This document shows, one piece after another, positions 33,786 to 42,057 of a stretch of DNA of 64,000 nt. This stretch comes from Rhodococcus erythropolis NBRC 15567 (GTDB taxonomy: Bacteria > Actinomycetota > Actinomycetes > Mycobacteriales > Mycobacteriaceae). The DNA lies in NCBI RefSeq assembly GCF_001552595.1, contig NZ_BCRM01000011.1, forward strand, positions 62,001 through 126,000, in the 5' to 3' direction. Under the pieces are notes generated by a model, which worked only from the letters and a program-made list of their open reading frames with translations, had not been told where the DNA came from and ran no database searches. Every line of letters begins with the position of its first letter. Positions within the stretch are counted from its first letter, which is position 1. Position numbers and translations under genes: made by a program.

Positions 33786-34343
33786 TCAGGCGGGGATCGT
33801 CAGTACCTGACCGGCGTTGATGAGATCCGGGTTCGGGATGCCGTTTGCATCCGCGATGCGCTGGTACTGGTTGCCGTCACCGTAGAAACGCTCCGCGATT
33901 GCCCACAGGGTGTCGCCGCTTTCGACGGTGTAGCTCTGCGCTGCCGGAGCGGCGGGTGCAGGCTCGGGCTCCGGTGCCGGAGCGGGCTCCGGGGCAGCCT
34001 CGGCGGCCGGAGCCTCGATTGCAGTGTCCGAAGACCACAGAGCATTTCCACCGGCGGACAGAACGACGTTGCGATCGTCCTGAACCGAGAGGGAGGCACC
34101 GTCGTTGCCTGCGGTCTGCGATGCCCACACGGCGTCGGAGTCCTTGTAGATGACGAAGTTTCCGTCAGCCTGCACCTCGGCGCGGTTGGCGCCGGATCCG
34201 TTGGTGCCTGCGGCCCAAACAGCCTGTCCGCCCTCGGACAGAACCAGGTTGCCGTCGTCCTGCAAGGTGAGGGTGTATGCGCCGTTGTCGGACTTGAGTT
34301 CCTGGCCGACTCCGAGGCTTTGACCTGACTGCAGTGTGCTCAC
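33786..34343 (-). CDS. Bulb-type lectin plus LysM protein
   Basis: A 185-aa protein. Residues ~1-110 form a bulb-type mannose lectin domain with three repeats of the pattern LQDDGNLVLSEGGQAVWAAG, VQADGNFVIYKDSDAVWAS, VQDDRNVVLSAGGNALWSS (the QxDxNxVxY motif; only the second has the full Tyr). A 25-residue Ala/Pro/Glu linker follows, then a LysM domain (YTVESGDTLWAIAERFYG ... AGQVLTIPA) that binds peptidoglycan. GTG 34343 is the start (GGAAAGGGAC upstream; the domain begins immediately). There is no signal peptide, which is odd for a wall-binding protein. Probably monocistronic. Confidence 0.85.
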   Translation of the reverse strand: MSTLQSGQSLGVGQELKSDNGAYTLTLQDDGNLVLSEGGQAVWAAGTNGSGANRAEVQADGNFVIYKDSDAVWASQTAGNDGASLSVQDDRNVVLSAGGNALWSSDTAIEAPAAEAAPEPAPAPEPEPAPAAPAAQSYTVESGDTLWAIAERFYGDGNQYQRIADANGIPNPDLINAGQVLTIPA

Positions 34344-34685
34344 GCTGTCCCTTTCCAAATCTGTTGCGATGACTGTGCCTCCACGATTCCGCTTTACCGT
34401 CCAGTTACCTTCTGGCCGTTGGTCTCGTAGGCGACCGAGTGTACGTTACCGAAGAGTACGGAGAATTGTGCAGCGTTGACGGACTGCGTGTCGAGCGTTC
34501 GGATCTTGCTGATATTAAGGTGTTTTGGGTGAAAGTGCCGGATCATGGTACGTGACCTCGTCAGGTTTCGGTGCGCATCCTCCTGAACTCCAGGTGAACT
34601 TGAAACTCTCTCAGCGCATTATCAGTAACTACTGCATTATCAGTAACTACTGCATTATCAGTAACTACTGCATTTTCAGTAACCG
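34344..34685. other. Intergenic region between lectin gene and thiamin ABC operon
   Basis: Upstream region of the lectin gene plus the 3' flank of the ABC ATPase gene. It contains the 18-bp tandem repeats at 34617-34688 (listed separately). Short frames on either strand are not convincing. The rest has no structure that I recognise. Confidence 0.5.
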
Positions 34686-34688
34686 CTA
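34617..34688. repeat. Four tandem 18-bp repeats, each containing a palindrome
   Basis: The unit CATTATCAGTAACTACTG occurs at 34617-34634, 34635-34652 and 34653-34670 without a change, and a degenerate fourth copy (CATTTTCAGTAACCGCTA) ends at 34688, on the stop codon of the ABC ATPase gene. Each exact copy contains the palindrome CAGTA-AC-TACTG, so three 12-bp inverted repeats are spaced every 18 bp on the same phase of about 1.7 turns. This could be a protein-binding array, an mRNA 3'-end structure, or a slipped-strand expansion. Confidence 0.85.
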
Positions 34689-35492
34689 GGGGCGTAGCGA
34701 CTTGCGCGTCTCGTCGTGGAGAACGGCAAGCAGTTCGCGCTCGACGTCGGCGAACTCGGGCGTGGTGATCATGTCCAGCTCGCGTGGTCTCGGCAAGGGA
34801 ACGTCGACTACGCACCTGACCGTTGCCGGACGCGCAGACAGAACGACCACGCGGTCGGACAGATAGATCGCTTCACGAATATCGTGGGTGATCATCAGCA
34901 CGGTCCACCGGTACTGCTGCCACACGTCTTGCAGCCAAGCCTGCATCTCGGTGCGGGTCAACGAGTCCAGTGCGCCGAACGGCTCGTCGAGCAGCAGGAC
35001 AGGTTTGCCCTGAACAACGGTGCGCAGCATCGCCGCTCGCTGGCGCATACCGCCGGACAGCTGTGACGGCCGGGCGTCCTCGAATCCGGACAGGCCGAAC
35101 GCGGGGAACAACTCACGAGCACGCTCGCGTGCTTCCTTCTTGCCGACTCCCTGCACTTCCAAACCGAGGGCCGTGTTGTCCAGTACCGAGCGCCAAGGGA
35201 ACAGAAGATCCTTCTGCGGCATGTACGCGGTGTGCACCTCGGCGGCTGCTTCGGATTCAGTTGCGCGCGTGCCTACACGGACTGAACCCGAGGTCGGGGA
35301 TTCGAGCCCGGCCAGGACGTTGAAGATCGTGCTCTTGCCGCAGCCGCTCGGCCCGATCACCGACACGAATTCGCCCGCGTCGGCGCGGAAGGACACCGAA
35401 TCGAGTACGAGACGCGATTCTCCGGCAGTGTCGAACCTCTTGGTCAGGTCCTGAATTTCGACCATTGCCTCCTCGACCGTCGGGTCGGTCAT
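34686..35492 (-). CDS. ABC transporter ATPase of thiamin-pyrimidine importer
   Basis: A 268-aa ATP-binding subunit of the SsuB/TauB/ThiZ branch: Walker A GPSGCGKST, Q-loop YMPQKDLLFPW, signature LSGGMRQRAAM, Walker B LLLDEPFGALD, switch His in ITHDIREAI. ATG 35492 overlaps the permease stop (ATGA) and is preferred to the start nine codons upstream. It is the last gene of the TPP-riboswitch operon, so it energises uptake of a pyrimidine precursor of thiamin. The substrate is inferred from operon context. Confidence 0.88.
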   Translation of the reverse strand: MTDPTVEEAMVEIQDLTKRFDTAGESRLVLDSVSFRADAGEFVSVIGPSGCGKSTIFNVLAGLESPTSGSVRVGTRATESEAAAEVHTAYMPQKDLLFPWRSVLDNTALGLEVQGVGKKEARERARELFPAFGLSGFEDARPSQLSGGMRQRAAMLRTVVQGKPVLLLDEPFGALDSLTRTEMQAWLQDVWQQYRWTVLMITHDIREAIYLSDRVVVLSARPATVRCVVDVPLPRPRELDMITTPEFADVERELLAVLHDETRKSLRP

Positions 35493-36292
35493 GTCCGCGA
35501 CCTTTCGTTCATCGCCCATGGTGCAACGATGCGCTCGATGACGAACGTCAGCAAGTACAGCGTGACGCTGATCAACGCGGTCACCAGTACGGCCGCCAAC
35601 ACCAGATCGGTGCGGAAGGAGTTCTTCTGGGTGCTCATGTAAATGCCCAAACCGGAAGTAGCGCCGACGTATTCGGAGAACACCGCGCCCACGACCGCGT
35701 AGGTGATACCGATACGCAGGGCGGTGAAGAATCGCGGAATCGCCGAAGGAAGGCGGACGTATCGGAACTCCTGCCAGCGAGTGCTGCCCATACTGCGCAG
35801 GAGAGCGCCCGCTTCACGGTCGGCCGCGGCAAATCCCTCGATGAGTCCGATGGTCATGGGGAAGAACGTTGCAAGTGCGATCACCAACACCTTCGGCAGC
35901 AACCCGAAGCCGAACCAGATGATCATCAGTGGCGCAATGGCGATGATCGGCAAGGTCTGCGAGACGACAAAAAGTGGTACCAGCGCGCGTGACAACCACG
36001 GCGAAAAGTCCACGACCACAGCAAGAATCCAGGCCAACACCAGTGAAACAGTGAAGCCGACCAACGTGACCTGCAATGTCGACCAGGCGTGGCCGGAGAT
36101 GATCTCGCGGTTGTCCCACCCCTGGGACAGAACGCGCCCCGGAGACGGAAGTACTTGCGGCCGAATCCCACTGATCTCGACGTAGATCTGCCACGCCGCC
36201 ACGAGGAGCACCACCACGGCGAGCGCGGGAAGCGCCCGCCGCATGGCCGAGACCAGCCGTCCGCTCACGTCAGGACGCGTCGAGATACTCAT
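35489..36292 (-). CDS. ABC transporter permease of thiamin-pyrimidine importer
   Basis: A 267-aa membrane protein with about six helices and the BPD_transp_1 EAA-like loop (AADREAGALLRSMGSTRWQE then LPSAIPRFFTALRIG). It belongs to the SsuC/ThiX group. It begins 23 bp inside the end of the substrate-binding protein gene and overlaps the ATPase gene by four bases, so the importer genes are tightly coupled. It would form the membrane channel for an HMP-type pyrimidine. Confidence 0.88.
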   Translation of the reverse strand: MSISTRPDVSGRLVSAMRRALPALAVVVLLVAAWQIYVEISGIRPQVLPSPGRVLSQGWDNREIISGHAWSTLQVTLVGFTVSLVLAWILAVVVDFSPWLSRALVPLFVVSQTLPIIAIAPLMIIWFGFGLLPKVLVIALATFFPMTIGLIEGFAAADREAGALLRSMGSTRWQEFRYVRLPSAIPRFFTALRIGITYAVVGAVFSEYVGATSGLGIYMSTQKNSFRTDLVLAAVLVTALISVTLYLLTFVIERIVAPWAMNERSRT

Positions 36293-37298
36293 TGGTGAAG
36301 TACTCCGACCAGTCCGGCTTCTGGGTCAACGGCTTCCCGTCCGGTCCGGCGAGCAATCCGTTGTCGAAGAGGAATCCCGAATAACCCGACCAGGTTTCGA
36401 GGTTCTGCGTACCGACGACGCCGTTGGCGTCTTTCATGTAGTCGGCGGCAAGCATCCGCTGACTGTCACGGACGAGGTCTTCGTCGGTGAAAGCTCCGGG
36501 GTTCGCGTCGATGAGATCCTGCGCGGCCTGGTCCGGGTTGTCGGCAGCAGTCTGATATCCGCGTTGAACGGCGTTGACGAACTTGCGTGCCTCGTCGGGA
36601 TGGTCCTTCAACCACTGCTGGTTGCCGTTGATCACGATCGAATACGCATCGGGGAAGCCGTAATCGGTGTACTGGAAGTACCGCATCGGAGTTCCGTTTC
36701 GCTCCGCTTCGAGGCCTTCCCACGCAAAGTAGGAGACCGTGAAATCTGCCTGCCCCGAGTACACGGCTTCGTAAGCAGACGTTCCGAGCGTGACCGTCGT
36801 GAAGTTCCCGGTCCCGCCGTCGTTGCGGATGATCTGCTGCAGCGTTTCGACTTCGCCGGGATCGCCGAACCCAGCGTACGTCTTTCCGTCGAGATCACGC
36901 GGGCGCGTGATGTCCGCACGATCCGCCTTCACACCGATGCCGGTGGCGCGGTGCTGAAGTGGCGCGATGACGGACGTCGTGGCGGCGCCGGCCGCTCGGG
37001 CGAACGTGGCCTGACTCTGTGTGCTGATGCCGAACTCCGCGTTGCCGGCGTCGACCAGGGTGTCGGGAGAGGTGTTGTTGTACGGCAGGATCGAGACGTC
37101 CAGACCGGCGTCCTCGAAGTAGCCCTCTTGGAGTGCAACGTACAAACCGGTGTGGTTCGTGTTCGGGGTCCAGTCGAGTGCGAACCGAATGGTCCCGTCG
37201 GAAGAGCCGGTGTCAGCGGCGCATCCGGTCAGAACTGTGAATGCGGCTGCGATCGCGGCAGACGTGGCAAGTGTGCGGCGCAGCGCCGCAAACGACAT
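36270..37298 (-). CDS. NMT1/THI5-like substrate-binding lipoprotein (ThiY-type)
   Basis: A 342-aa lipoprotein with signal peptide and lipobox VLTGC. The mature part is the NMT1/THI5 fold of pyrimidine-binding proteins: FALDWTPNTNHTGLYVALQE, AEFGISTQSQATFARAAG, KTYAGFGDPGEVETLQQII and SYFAWEGLEAERNG. ThiY proteins bind N-formyl-4-amino-5-aminomethyl-2-methylpyrimidine, a thiamin breakdown product. The A of the TenA stop codon TGA is the A of its ATG (TGATG), so the start is 37298. With TenA as first gene this forms a thiamin-salvage operon. Confidence 0.9.
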   Translation of the reverse strand: MSFAALRRTLATSAAIAAAFTVLTGCAADTGSSDGTIRFALDWTPNTNHTGLYVALQEGYFEDAGLDVSILPYNNTSPDTLVDAGNAEFGISTQSQATFARAAGAATTSVIAPLQHRATGIGVKADRADITRPRDLDGKTYAGFGDPGEVETLQQIIRNDGGTGNFTTVTLGTSAYEAVYSGQADFTVSYFAWEGLEAERNGTPMRYFQYTDYGFPDAYSIVINGNQQWLKDHPDEARKFVNAVQRGYQTAADNPDQAAQDLIDANPGAFTDEDLVRDSQRMLAADYMKDANGVVGTQNLETWSGYSGFLFDNGLLAGPDGKPLTQKPDWSEYFTNEYLDAS

Positions 37299-38041
37299 CA
37301 CGACGCCGGCCAAGGCTGCTGGTGGAGTGCGGAATCCCAGAACATCAACTCGTAGCGACTGGCGATGCGGAATGCTTCACTCATCGCCTCACGCTCTGTC
37401 TCGGTGGCTGCTTCGGCCGCAGCATCGACCAGTACGCGGGCCTGCGCCACCGACTCGTGGAATTCGGGTGCGTCGTACGTCGTGACCCACTGTGCGTACG
37501 GATGCGACGGATCGGCGTCGAGTACCTCGCGCGCTGAAGCGGCAAGATCGCGGCCGACCTCGGCGTAGATCCAGAAGCAGGGGAGTACTGCCGCTGCGGA
37601 GACCGGGTAAGGCGCAGTTGCCGCAGTCGCCGTCAGATACGAGACGTATCCCAGGCAGGCCTGCGAATGCTCGAGCCTTCCCGATCCCGCTGGAAGAATT
37701 CCACCGGTGAGAAGTCCGTCGTGAAGCGCAGATTCCACTGTCGCTGCCGTGGACGCGGAATTCGACCAGAAGCCCGCCGACTGCGGATCCGGGGCGTGGG
37801 CCGCGACCAGGGACAACGCTTTCGAATACCCTTCGAGATAAAGCTTGTCCTGCTCGATGTACGTGCGGAACGCGTCGAGAGGCAAGGTTCCGTCGCCGAG
37901 GCGTTCGAGGAACTCGAGTGAGTCGATCGACTCGCGGAGGACCTTCGTCTCGGCCCAGAGCCGATCGGTGAACCGATCCGTCGACGGCGCTGTGGCCACC
38001 GAGTTTTCGGCAGAATTGTATGCAGGCTGCGTAGTAGCCAT
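37298..38041 (-). CDS. tenA: TenA-family aminopyrimidine aminohydrolase / thiaminase II
   Basis: A 247-aa, mostly helical protein: N-terminal RLWAETKVLRESIDSLEFLE, then YIEQDKLYLEGYSKAL, the catalytic Cys in AAVLPCFWIYAEVG (near 154), and the C-terminal Glu in ASRYELMFWD. TenA hydrolyses aminomethyl-pyrimidines from degraded thiamin to HMP for re-use. It directly follows a TPP riboswitch whose 3' strand contains its ribosome-binding site, and it heads the ABC importer operon. Cytosolic. About 20 residues longer at the N-terminus than Bacillus TenA. Confidence 0.92.
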   Translation of the reverse strand: MATTQPAYNSAENSVATAPSTDRFTDRLWAETKVLRESIDSLEFLERLGDGTLPLDAFRTYIEQDKLYLEGYSKALSLVAAHAPDPQSAGFWSNSASTAATVESALHDGLLTGGILPAGSGRLEHSQACLGYVSYLTATAATAPYPVSAAAVLPCFWIYAEVGRDLAASAREVLDADPSHPYAQWVTTYDAPEFHESVAQARVLVDAAAEAATETEREAMSEAFRIASRYELMFWDSALHQQPWPAS

Positions 38042-38119
38042 GACATCCCTTCGTCAGCATTACCTGATCAGGTTCCCGGGTGTGTTCTCAGCCCCGCCCA
38101 TGCGGAGCACCCCGTGTCA
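38041..38119 (-). promoter_or_regulatory. TPP riboswitch (THI element) controlling the tenA operon
   Basis: Read on the minus strand, the region has the conserved THI-box parts in order: ACGGGGTGC, GGGGCTGAGA, ACCCGGGAACCTGATCAGG, TAATGCTGACGAAGGGA. The outer helix P1 is formed by TGACA (38119-38115) and TGTCA (38045-38041). The AAGGGA (38051-38046), four bases before the tenA ATG, is therefore both the 3' end of the aptamer and the ribosome-binding site, and P1 includes the first base of the start codon. TPP binding should block translation directly. Confidence 0.95.
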
Positions 38120-38254
38120 GAACTAGGCGACCTTAACACCGAGCCTCTGCTTCGTCGGCGCCTACCTGGCAGTTGAGTAGTCGGCGCACATCGGCCTTAT
38201 GTTGGTACGTTTGGTCTTGTTTGCCACACGCGCGGGTCGGGAGGGGATTCAGAC

Positions 38255-39823
38255 ATGGAGACCGACGTTCGACCGAATCTCGGCGAGGACGGAACACTCG
38301 TGATCCGTGCCCGCGGCGGAGAAGCCCGCGGGTATCCGGATGGCGGAGTATTCGCGTGGAAGGGCATGCCATACGCAGCAGCGCCGGTGGGTGCGCGGAG
38401 GTTCCGCGCGCCGCAACCCGCTGAGCCCTGGGACGGGGTGCGCGACTGTCGTGAGTTCGGGCCGATCGCGCCGCAGGGCCAGAGCCCGGCGGTTCCGATC
38501 GACCGGGCCTTCAAAATCGACGAGGACTGCTTGTCGATCAACGTGTGGGCCCCGCGCCCCGACGGCACGCCGCGACCGGTGATGGTGTGGATTCACGGCG
38601 GCGCCTACTGCCTCGGGTCCGCCGCCCAAACGATTTACGACGGCCGTCATCTGGCTGAAACCGGTGACGTCGTTCTCGTCTCCTTCAACTATCGCGTCGG
38701 AGCCCTCGGATTCCTGGACCTGTCTGGATTCTCCACCGCGGATACCGTTTTCGAATCGAACTGTGGTCTGCGAGACCAGATTGCGGCACTCGAATGGGTT
38801 CGAGACAACATCGACGCCTTCGGGGGTGACCCGAGTGCGGTGACGGTGTTCGGTGAGTCCTCCGGCGCAGGATCCATCACGACGCTCATGACCTGTCCGA
38901 GCGCCGAAGGTCTGTTCCATCGTGCGATTGCCCAGAGTCCTCCCGCGACCTCCGTCTACGGGGCCGAGCGCGCCAAGACCGTGGCGGAGCGGTTTCTCGA
39001 ACTGCTCTCGATCGACCCTGAAGACGCAGGCGATCTGCTGACCACGGATCTGGAACTGCTCGTGAAGGCAAGCGATGACCTGGTCAACGAAATTCCGACC
39101 CGGATTCCGGGAACTTTGGCGATGGCACCCGTTGTCGATCGTGATCTGGTGCCGCACTACCCGGTTGCGGCTTTCCAGAAGGGTTACGCGCACCGAATTC
39201 CACTGATCATCGGTTCCAACAAGGACGAGGCGTCGATCTTCAAGTTCATGAAGTCTCCGCTGATGCCGGTGAGCGCGCAGTCGGTCGAGGCCATGCTGCA
39301 ACTGCTGGCGGATGATCACCCAGACATCTCCGCGACCAAACTTGCCGAGATCATGTCGGCTTACCCTGATCACGCGAAACCAAGTGGCGCGCTGGCACTG
39401 TCGCGGGACGCGGCGTTTCGCATGCCGACTCTGTGGATCGCCGACGCCCACTGCAGGCATTCCCCTACGTGGGTCTACCGCTTCGATCACGCGACGCCGA
39501 TGCTCAAGGCGGCGCGGATCGGTGCGGGCCACGCGACCGAATTACCTTATGTATTCGGCAATTTCGGAACCCTGAACGTCGACCCCACGTTCTGGCTGGG
39601 TGGACGGAAGGCTGCGATGGAGGTAGCCGGCCGTATTCAACGGCGATGGTTGGCCTTCGCGCGGCATGCCGTGCCGGCAGCTCTCGACGGTTCGAAGCAC
39701 TGGGCGCCGTACGAGGAAGAGAGGCGGTCGACGCTGTTGATCGACTCGGCTGACACCCTCGTCAGCGACCCCGATCACGGACTGCGCGTCGCCTGGGGAA
39801 ACGACGTGATGGGGTTCAACTGA
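38255..39823 (+). CDS. Type-B carboxylesterase (para-nitrobenzyl-esterase-like)
   Basis: A 522-aa alpha/beta-hydrolase of the carboxylesterase/lipase type. Signature 2 EDCLSINVWAPR lies near residue 88, the oxyanion hole is WIHGGAYCLGS, the nucleophile is Ser in VTVFGESSGAGSITTL (near 202), the acid region is IGSNKDEASIF, and the His is in GAGHATELPYVFG. No signal peptide, so it is intracellular. It would hydrolyse a carboxylic ester of unknown identity. GGGAGGGGA precedes ATG 38255. It ends 8 bp inside the convergent MFS gene. Confidence 0.88.
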   Translation: METDVRPNLGEDGTLVIRARGGEARGYPDGGVFAWKGMPYAAAPVGARRFRAPQPAEPWDGVRDCREFGPIAPQGQSPAVPIDRAFKIDEDCLSINVWAPRPDGTPRPVMVWIHGGAYCLGSAAQTIYDGRHLAETGDVVLVSFNYRVGALGFLDLSGFSTADTVFESNCGLRDQIAALEWVRDNIDAFGGDPSAVTVFGESSGAGSITTLMTCPSAEGLFHRAIAQSPPATSVYGAERAKTVAERFLELLSIDPEDAGDLLTTDLELLVKASDDLVNEIPTRIPGTLAMAPVVDRDLVPHYPVAAFQKGYAHRIPLIIGSNKDEASIFKFMKSPLMPVSAQSVEAMLQLLADDHPDISATKLAEIMSAYPDHAKPSGALALSRDAAFRMPTLWIADAHCRHSPTWVYRFDHATPMLKAARIGAGHATELPYVFGNFGTLNVDPTFWLGGRKAAMEVAGRIQRRWLAFARHAVPAALDGSKHWAPYEEERRSTLLIDSADTLVSDPDHGLRVAWGNDVMGFN

Positions 39824-41090
39824 CGTCGGTCGAGTGTCGCGGACGATCCAGTTCGCGAAGCACCGGCAGGGAGGCACAGACTGCGGCGATCAGGATGATC
39901 GGAATCGACAGGGCCACAAAGGTCGACGCGATTCCGAGTTGATCGAGCAGAGGGCCGACCGCGAGGTAACCCAGCGGGCCGGCGGCGTAGGCAGTCGACG
40001 TCATGACACCGACGACGCGTCCGCGCATGTGCTCCGGGCTGTGGGTCTGCATGGCGTAGTTGGCGATCGGGCCGACTGGTCCGTAGACGAGACCCTGCAG
40101 TCCGGCGAGCACGAGGATCACCCACAGCGGAGGCAGAAGCGCCATGGCAAGCATCGCTATGCCGAGAACGGCAACGGCAAAAATCATGATCAGTCGCCGG
40201 GACATGATCGGTGCCAGCGGAGCGTAGGCGAGAGAGCCGATGATGCCGCCGATCGCCAATGCCATCAGCACCGATCCGAGTTGCGCCGGTTGATCCAACT
40301 CTGTGAAGTACACCGGGAACACGACACTCTCCACCGGCATGTAGAGCGCGACGACGGCCATGTCGATCAGCGCCAGAGTGCGCAGCAGTTTGTTGTTCCA
40401 GACGAACCGAAGACCGTCGAGTGTGCCGTGCCAGATCGATTTCGGACGATGTTCGTGTTCTGGAACTCCGGCGCCAGGAAGGCGGATGAAGGCAACCACG
40501 ACTATCGAGAACACAAAACCAGCCGCCGTCACCCAGAGCGTGTTCACCGCCCCGATCGTTGCGATCAGGACACCGCCGATGCCAGGGCCGATCAGATATG
40601 CGACGTTGAAATTGGCCTCGTACACGCTGTTGGTGCGATCGAGCTTCCACTTGGCTGTCCGAGTTGCTGCAGGCAGCATGGACTCCCTCGCCGCCATTCC
40701 GGCGGGGTCGAACACCGCACCGAGCGCGGCCAACGCCGCGATCACCGGGATCGTCAAGCCCGCGGTGGCCGCGATGATCGGGATCGCCGCTACGGACATC
40801 GCCGAGAGAGCGTCGGAAATCATCGACGTTCGACGGCGTCCGAATTTGTCGACGAATGTCCCCGAGAACAGGCTCGACACGAGTAACGGAATGGCTGCTG
40901 CGCCGGCAACTATCGCCGCGTCGGTAGCCCTGCCGGTTCGTTCGAGAACAAGCCAGGGGAGTGCGACGATGGCGATACCGTTGCCGATCGCCGAGAACAG
41001 CGTCGCGAGATTGACGAGGACGAGAGGGAGATAGCTGGGGGTAGCTACGTCCTCGGATGCAGGTGGGCGCCGATCTGCTGAGGCGACCAC
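39816..41090 (-). CDS. MFS transporter (MFS_3-type exporter)
   Basis: A 424-aa membrane protein with 12 predicted helices. Motif A-like loops are GTFVDKFGRRRTSMISDAL (after helix 2) and the matching LAPIMSRRLIMI loop in the second half. The sequence is of the macrolide/enterobactin-exporter-like group. GTG start at 41090 with GGAAGGAAAG upstream. Monocistronic. A drug or siderophore exporter is possible; nothing in the neighbourhood names a substrate. Confidence 0.85.
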   Translation of the reverse strand: MVASADRRPPASEDVATPSYLPLVLVNLATLFSAIGNGIAIVALPWLVLERTGRATDAAIVAGAAAIPLLVSSLFSGTFVDKFGRRRTSMISDALSAMSVAAIPIIAATAGLTIPVIAALAALGAVFDPAGMAARESMLPAATRTAKWKLDRTNSVYEANFNVAYLIGPGIGGVLIATIGAVNTLWVTAAGFVFSIVVVAFIRLPGAGVPEHEHRPKSIWHGTLDGLRFVWNNKLLRTLALIDMAVVALYMPVESVVFPVYFTELDQPAQLGSVLMALAIGGIIGSLAYAPLAPIMSRRLIMIFAVAVLGIAMLAMALLPPLWVILVLAGLQGLVYGPVGPIANYAMQTHSPEHMRGRVVGVMTSTAYAAGPLGYLAVGPLLDQLGIASTFVALSIPIILIAAVCASLPVLRELDRPRHSTDVS

Positions 41091-41174
41091 GTTCTTTCCT
41101 TCCCCGAGATGGTGCCGACCAGGATTTCGAGAGTTTCGACGACGGCACCATCGACGCTAGCAGCGGGGGTTGCA

Positions 41175-41200
41175 GGTCCGCGAGTGATTTTTCGCGGACC
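41175..41200 (-). terminator. Hairpin after the acetyltransferase gene
   Basis: GGTCCGCGA (41175-41183) pairs perfectly with TCGCGGACC (41192-41200) across an 8-base loop, 13 bp past the acetyltransferase stop. No T-run on the minus strand after the stem. Confidence 0.55.
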
Positions 41201-41212
41201 GTCCTCGTTCGG

Positions 41213-41482
41213 TTATGCCTGGTAAACGGGGTTCTCTGCAACAAACTTCTCGACGTACGAGCACGTCGGAAGGATCTTCAATCCCTCGTTCCGGGTCTGA
41301 TCGAGCGCTTCACGCACCACGATGGCGGCAAGCCCGCGCCCGCGAAACTGTGGGTACGTCACCGTGTGGTGGAAATCACGGACACCGGAATGGTCCGAGT
41401 ACTCGGCAAAACCGGCCAGTTCGCCGTCGACACGGATCTCGAAGCGCGTTTCCGCGGAGTTGTGCGCCACTGTCTCGGTCAT
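41213..41482 (-). CDS. Small GNAT-like N-acetyltransferase (COG2388)
   Basis: An 89-aa protein of the short YjdJ-type acetyltransferase group: strand ETRFEIRVDGELAGFAEYS, then HHTVTYPQFRGRGLAAIVV with the acetyl-CoA loop (QFRGRGLA), then LPTCSYVEKFVAENP at the C-terminus, a usual ending in this family. It is too short for a full GNAT fold with an acceptor site. Substrate unknown. ATG 41482. Single gene. Confidence 0.87.
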   Translation of the reverse strand: MTETVAHNSAETRFEIRVDGELAGFAEYSDHSGVRDFHHTVTYPQFRGRGLAAIVVREALDQTRNEGLKILPTCSYVEKFVAENPVYQA

Positions 41483-42057
41483 CTTCGGGCTCCGTTTCGA
41501 AAGGGCGGCCGGTTGCGGCGCGCCGCGTCTGCGTTCTGTGGAGCCACGCTACCTGGCAGGCGGTCCGCAATATCGCTTGCCGGCGTGAGTTACGTTACTT
41601 AGCGCAACTACAACTGGACGACCGTTCAAGGGACCTTGGTCGTGTCGGATCAGGAAGAAAACTGGTCTGTACGTGCCGATTTGCCCGTACTTTTGTGCCC
41701 AAATTGGGTGATACATATGCATCGCGATCGTAAACATCCCAATATGTGGGACTCGTCACAAAGTTTTTTGTCGTCTGTTCGGATGGATTAAGTGGAGGAC
41801 CTGAAACGGGCAAATTGCAGGTCAGCGGGGCGCTGATTGCGTGCCGACGAAGGGTGCGAGCGCCCGGAAACCCCAGGGGTATTGCCTTGGTCATCAGATC
41901 GTTTCTCGGACGTGATCCCAAAGACCCGCTTGGGGGGTTAGCGTTTGAATCGTCGGGGATAGAAGAAGCGTTACAACTTCGCCAAAAAAACTTTGGCGCG
42001 GCTTCGCAACGGTTCGATTTCGAGTCTTCGTCGGACAACTTCGAGGAAGGAACGCAC
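41483..42057. other. Long leader/intergenic region with hairpins before the unknown 108-aa gene
   Basis: About 575 bp without a supported gene. 41600-41790 is AT-rich and probably holds promoters in both directions. From ~41790 several inverted repeats follow on the plus strand: GACCTG...CAGGTC (41798-41823), GGGTGCGAGCGCCC, ACCCCAGGGGT, and CGCCAAA-AAAAC-TTTGGCG (41980-41998). The 41790-42040 span could be a structured 5' leader. It does not match the TPP, cobalamin, ydaO, SAM or glycine consensus that I can recall. Confidence 0.4.

Noticed and set aside
34617..34688. A CRISPR array
   Set aside because: Repeats of 18 bp are directly adjacent with no unique spacers, and no cas genes are present.
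34561..34815. Frame in which the 18-bp repeats read as repeats of NAVVTD
   Set aside because: It starts inside the ABC ATPase gene in another frame, with no ribosome-binding site; the repeats are better explained as noncoding palindromes.
39775..41244. A 489-codon minus-strand frame overlapping the MFS gene
   Set aside because: Same strand but different frame from a clear 12-helix MFS protein; Arg/Ser-rich, no domain.
41790..42057. A known riboswitch (ydaO, cobalamin, SAM, glycine)
   Set aside because: Hairpins are present, but none of the conserved core strings of these classes could be found by eye.
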